Origin: Bacillota bacterium
GTDB taxonomy: Bacteria; Bacillota; Clostridia; Christensenellales; Aristaeellaceae
Assembly (NCBI GenBank): GCA_023413135.1
Contig: JAEZQK010000118.1
Coordinates: 1-64,000 of the forward strand
Direction of reading: 5' to 3'
DNA: 64,000 bases
Numbering within the stretch: position 1 is the stretch's first letter; each line of letters opens with the position of its first letter. Both the position numbers and the translations under genes were made by a program. Below are positions 61,023-64,000 of this stretch, piece after piece. The notes under the pieces were generated by a model that saw nothing but the letters and a program-made list of their open reading frames with translations, did not search any database and was not told where the DNA came from.

Positions 61023-61952
61023 ATGAAAACAACCAAGACCGTATCCCTGTTCCTGATGGCCGCTTTGCTCCTTGGCCTCTTGACCGGCGGCGCACTGGGT
61101 GAGACAGCGACGGTTGCCGTGAAAGACATGAAAGGCCGGGAAATTCAGCTGGACGCGCCTGCCACGCGGATCGTGGCGCTGGCGGCCTTTGACTGTGAAG
61201 TCCTCTACGCCCTGGGGGCGGGGGATGCGCTGGTGGGCCGTGGAGAATACTGTGACTATCCGGCGGAAGTACTGAATGTTCCCTCCGTCCAGTCCGGTGC
61301 GAGTACAAACATTGAGCAGATCGTTGCCCTTAAACCGCAGGTAGTCCTCATGAGCACCATGGCCCAGACGGTAGAACAGGTTGCCGCGCTGGAGTCAGCG
61401 GGCATCAAAGTCGTGGCCAGTGAAGCCCAAGACATTGCAGGCACTTATACGGCCATTGAGATGATCGGCGCGGTGGCAGGCAAGGCGCAGGAAGCGGCGG
61501 CCCTTACACAGAGCATGAAAGCTTCCTTTGAGGAGATCACAAAAAAGGCCACGGGCGATGGCTCCAAAACGGTATACTTTGAGGTATCCCCCCTGCAATG
61601 GGGGCTTTGGACCGCCGGCAGCGGCACCTTCATGGATGAATTGGCCGACATGCTGGGGCTGAAGAATGCCTTTGCCGATGTTCAGGGCTGGGGTGAGATC
61701 TCTCAGGAGCAAGTGATTGAACGCGATCCCGACTATATCGTCACCATCACCATGTACTATGGCGAAGGCCCCAATCCGGTGGAGGAAATCAAGAGCCGCG
61801 AAGGCTGGCAGGATTTGAAGGCCGTGAAGAATGGGACCATCCTCAATGTTAATTCCAATGAAATCGCCCGCCCCGGTCCCCGGTTGGTGGATGCGGCCGA
61901 AATTTTGTTTACGTTCGTGTACGAGCCGGAAACCCTTGTCCCCGCAACATAA
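61023..61952 (+). CDS. Cobalamin-type ABC transporter substrate-binding protein (BtuF-like)
   Basis: 309-residue binding protein of the BtuF/FecB class. Signal peptide about 1-24 (VSLFLMAALLLGLLTGG) ending near GALGETATV; there is no Cys for lipidation, which is unusual because Gram-positive binding proteins are normally lipoproteins. Core: ATRIVALAAFDCEVLYALGA, VLMSTMAQTVEQVAALESAG and GPRLVDAAEILFTFV. ATG at 61023 follows AAAGGGG. First gene after the B12 riboswitch. The ligand is inferred from the riboswitch. Confidence 0.88.
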   Translation: MKTTKTVSLFLMAALLLGLLTGGALGETATVAVKDMKGREIQLDAPATRIVALAAFDCEVLYALGAGDALVGRGEYCDYPAEVLNVPSVQSGASTNIEQIVALKPQVVLMSTMAQTVEQVAALESAGIKVVASEAQDIAGTYTAIEMIGAVAGKAQEAAALTQSMKASFEEITKKATGDGSKTVYFEVSPLQWGLWTAGSGTFMDELADMLGLKNAFADVQGWGEISQEQVIERDPDYIVTITMYYGEGPNPVEEIKSREGWQDLKAVKNGTILNVNSNEIARPGPRLVDAAEILFTFVYEPETLVPAT

Positions 61953-62020
61953 GAAATTGAAATACACTGCTTGGAAAGGAGGGCGGAAACCCGCCCCCTT
62001 TCCAGACAACAGAGGTTCCC

Positions 62021-63052
62021 ATGGAAAAGCGTAACGAAGGCTTCCGGCCATATGAATATGCTCTTTTTATTGCGGGCACATTGGCGGCAATGCTTTTGTG
62101 CGTCTGCCTGGGTAGCGTGAATATTCCCCTTGGGGATACGCTCACCGCTGTCTGGAATACGGTGTGGGGGCTGCCCATCCCGGAAGGGATCTCCCGCTCC
62201 ATCATCGTGTATGTACGCTTGCCCCGGGTGATCTGCGTTGCCCTGTCGGGGGCGGCCTTGTCCCTGTGCGGTGCAGCCATGCAGGGGCTTTTGCGTAATC
62301 CCCTGGCGGACGGCTCCACTTTGGGGGTATCCTCGGGCGCTTCCCTGGGGGCGATTATCGCCATAGCCTTTGGCATTACCATCCCCGGCATCAGCTACGC
62401 CGGGACAATCATTCTGGCGATGATCTTTGCGTTCCTGTCCCTGGTGCTTATCCTGTCCCTCGCCTACCGGCTGGATCATTCCCTGGCCACCAACACCATT
62501 ATCCTGATCGGTGTCATTTTCACCATGTTCGCCCACAGCATCATCAGCCTGATCATCACCTTTTCCGGTGAGAAAGTGAAATCCATCATGTTCTGGACCA
62601 TGGGCTCATTGTCCGGCAGCGGCTATCAAAACGCCCTGGTGCTGTTTGCGGCCATCGTCATCTGCGGCGCAGTGATGCTTTTGAGCGCAAGGGAACTGAA
62701 CGCCTTTGCCATCGGGGAGGACAATGCCCGCCACGTGGGGGTGGATGTGAAGCGGGTGAAGCTGAGGGTGCTCATTTGTGCGTCCGCCCTCATCGGCGTA
62801 TGCGTTTCCATCGGCGGGACCATCGGCTTTGTGGGGCTGGTGATGCCCCATATCATGCGCATGCTGGTAGGCCCCAACCACAAGCGCCTGCTGCCTGCAA
62901 GCCTCTTTGGCGGCGCAGTTTTCCTGCTGCTGGCCGACCTAATCGGGCGGGTGATTTTAAGCCCCCTGGAGATCCCCATCGGCGTGATTACCTCCCTCAT
63001 CGGCTCGGCGGTGTTTGTATATGTCTTCTATTCGGTAAGAAAGGCGCGATGA
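62021..63052 (+). CDS. BtuC/FecCD-type ABC permease
   Basis: 343-residue integral membrane protein with about ten helices. Family motifs: RLPRVICVALSGAALSLCG, QGLLRNPLADGSTLGVSSG and GLVMPHIMRMLVGPNHK with the coupling region. It forms the channel with the following ATPase. The start is preceded by AGAGG-like sequence; 68 nt after btuF. Confidence 0.9.
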   Translation: MEKRNEGFRPYEYALFIAGTLAAMLLCVCLGSVNIPLGDTLTAVWNTVWGLPIPEGISRSIIVYVRLPRVICVALSGAALSLCGAAMQGLLRNPLADGSTLGVSSGASLGAIIAIAFGITIPGISYAGTIILAMIFAFLSLVLILSLAYRLDHSLATNTIILIGVIFTMFAHSIISLIITFSGEKVKSIMFWTMGSLSGSGYQNALVLFAAIVICGAVMLLSARELNAFAIGEDNARHVGVDVKRVKLRVLICASALIGVCVSIGGTIGFVGLVMPHIMRMLVGPNHKRLLPASLFGGAVFLLLADLIGRVILSPLEIPIGVITSLIGSAVFVYVFYSVRKAR

Positions 63053-63055
63053 ACC

Positions 63056-63814
63056 ATGCTTACGGTCCAGCATCTCACCGTCCGGCATGGCAGCCTCACC
63101 GTGCTGAACGATATCGGCTTTTCCCTTGAGACAGGGCAGTGGCTGATGGTGGCCGGGCCCAACGGCGCTGGGAAATCCACGCTGGTCCATGCCATTTCCT
63201 TGGGGGTGAATTTTCGGGGGGAAATACGTTTTCAGGGCCGGAATGTAAGGGCAATGCGCCCTTCCACCCTGGCCAGGGAAATGGGCGTGCTGTCCCAAAG
63301 CCATCAGGTCAGCTATGCCTTTACGGTGGAGGAAGTGGTGAACCTGGGCCGGTATGCCCATCAAAAAGGCCGTCTTTCCTTTACGGACGATCAGGGGGAA
63401 AAAAAGGTGCATGATGCCCTTGAGATGACGGGCATGCTGCCCTTTCGGAACCAATCGGTGCTCACCTTATCCGGAGGCGAATTGCAGCGTACGTTTCTGG
63501 CCCAGATTTTTGCCCAGGATCCGAACCTGATTATATTGGACGAGCCTACCAACCACCTGGATTTGAAATACCAAAAGCAAATATTTGAGTTGATTGAGAC
63601 CTGGATCAATAAGCCGGGCAAGGCCGTCATTTCCGTGGTGCATGATATCAGCCTGGCCAGGGCGTATGGCACCCACGCCATGCTGCTTGACCAAGGAAGG
63701 CTTGTGGCCTATGGTAATAACCGGGAGGTTTTGTCCGGGGAGAATCTGGAAAAAGTGTATGCCATGGATGTGCATGGCTGGATGCGGGGAATGCTTGCCC
63801 AGTGGGAGGAATAA
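63056..63814 (+). CDS. BtuD/FecE-type ABC ATPase
   Basis: 252-residue ATPase of the B12/heme/iron-siderophore uptake class: Walker A GPNGAGKSTLV, signature LSGGELQRTFLAQ, Walker B LIILDEPTNHLD, switch His in VVHDISLARAYG. Starts three nucleotides after the permease stop (TGAACCATG). Confidence 0.92.
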   Translation: MLTVQHLTVRHGSLTVLNDIGFSLETGQWLMVAGPNGAGKSTLVHAISLGVNFRGEIRFQGRNVRAMRPSTLAREMGVLSQSHQVSYAFTVEEVVNLGRYAHQKGRLSFTDDQGEKKVHDALEMTGMLPFRNQSVLTLSGGELQRTFLAQIFAQDPNLIILDEPTNHLDLKYQKQIFELIETWINKPGKAVISVVHDISLARAYGTHAMLLDQGRLVAYGNNREVLSGENLEKVYAMDVHGWMRGMLAQWEE

Positions 63815-63838
63815 CTCCATGGGCTGGGGGTAACGCAT

Positions 63839-64000
63839 ATGGAATCCGAAGGGCTTTTGCATGTGTATTACGGGAATGGCAAAGGGAAGACCAGCGCTGC
63901 GCTGGGTTTGGCCCTTCGGGCCTATGGGCAGGGATTTCAGGTAGTCATTCTTCAATTTTTCAAAGGTTCCTTTTCCGGGGAGCTTGCGGCGTTTGAGAAA
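63839..64000 (+). CDS. btuR: Cob(I)alamin adenosyltransferase (BtuR/CobA), partial
   Basis: First 54 codons only, cut by the window edge. The P-loop GNGKGKTSAALG is diagnostic of the CobA/BtuR class that converts imported cobalamin to adenosylcobalamin. Start ATG at 63839 follows GGGGG and lies 24 nt after the ATPase, so it completes the uptake operon. Confidence 0.85.
   Translation, partial: MESEGLLHVYYGNGKGKTSAALGLALRAYGQGFQVVILQFFKGSFSGELAAFEK

Noticed and set aside
1..64000. tRNA, rRNA, transposase or prophage genes
   Set aside because: No cloverleaf-like or rRNA-like sequence and no transposase, integrase or phage structural product was recognised on either strand.

Overview
The window looks like a chromosome segment from an anaerobic or facultative member of the Bacillota, most likely a gut-associated Clostridia. 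Supporting features are the DnaD plus DnaI-type helicase loader pair, RecD2, a Crh/HPr-like protein, a DUF4364 protein, DegV, a LytTR/GHKL two-component pair, strong Gram-positive Shine-Dalgarno sites with ATG/TTG starts, and VanZ/VanW proteins. The species cannot be named from the sequence. No rRNA, tRNA, CRISPR array or transposase gene was found.

Layout. 1-21 kb is mostly housekeeping: replication loader genes, pyrophosphatase, a degenerate EAL signalling protein, an FAD/BFD dehydrogenase, ComF-RecD2, an antibiotic-resistance-type ABC-F ATPase behind a probable attenuator leader, an HPr-like protein lacking its catalytic histidine, and assorted metabolic enzymes. 22-30.5 kb is one 2,844-codon gene for a secreted, Cys/His-rich repeat protein (17 units of about 97 residues, then about nine shorter units, then InlB-like repeats), followed by a LytTR regulator and a GHKL kinase. 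33-36 kb holds a LacI-type sensor/GGDEF protein flanked by two direct copies of a non-coding, MITE-like repeat.

36.2-42.8 kb is a complete D-lactate-type glycopeptide-resistance cluster in the order vanH-ligase-vanY-vanX-vanR-vanS-vanZ on the minus strand, with vanW divergent. The regulators lie downstream of the resistance enzymes and vanY sits between ligase and vanX, which differs from the arrangements I know. 43-45.3 kb is a TetR-controlled flavodoxin/FMN-binding/membrane-protein operon with a very clear promoter and operator. A chemotaxis receptor and an unrecognised protein follow.

48.7-60.3 kb is a metal/metalloid island: LysR with two half-size chromate transporters, arsR-acr3-arsD-arsA, arsR with a CoA-disulfide-reductase/rhodanese protein, marR-arsM-arsN, and arsR-arsP. 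Palindromic operators are visible in front of most of these units. 60.7 kb to the end is a vitamin B12 uptake operon (btuF-btuC-btuD-btuR, the last cut by the window edge) behind a strong promoter, a cobalamin riboswitch and a terminator.

The window also carries several small palindromic non-coding repeat families (two 160-bp copies and one related 173-bp copy; two 204-212 bp copies; GTAGGG-ended hairpins), mostly in intergenic spaces, which suggests past activity of non-autonomous mobile elements.
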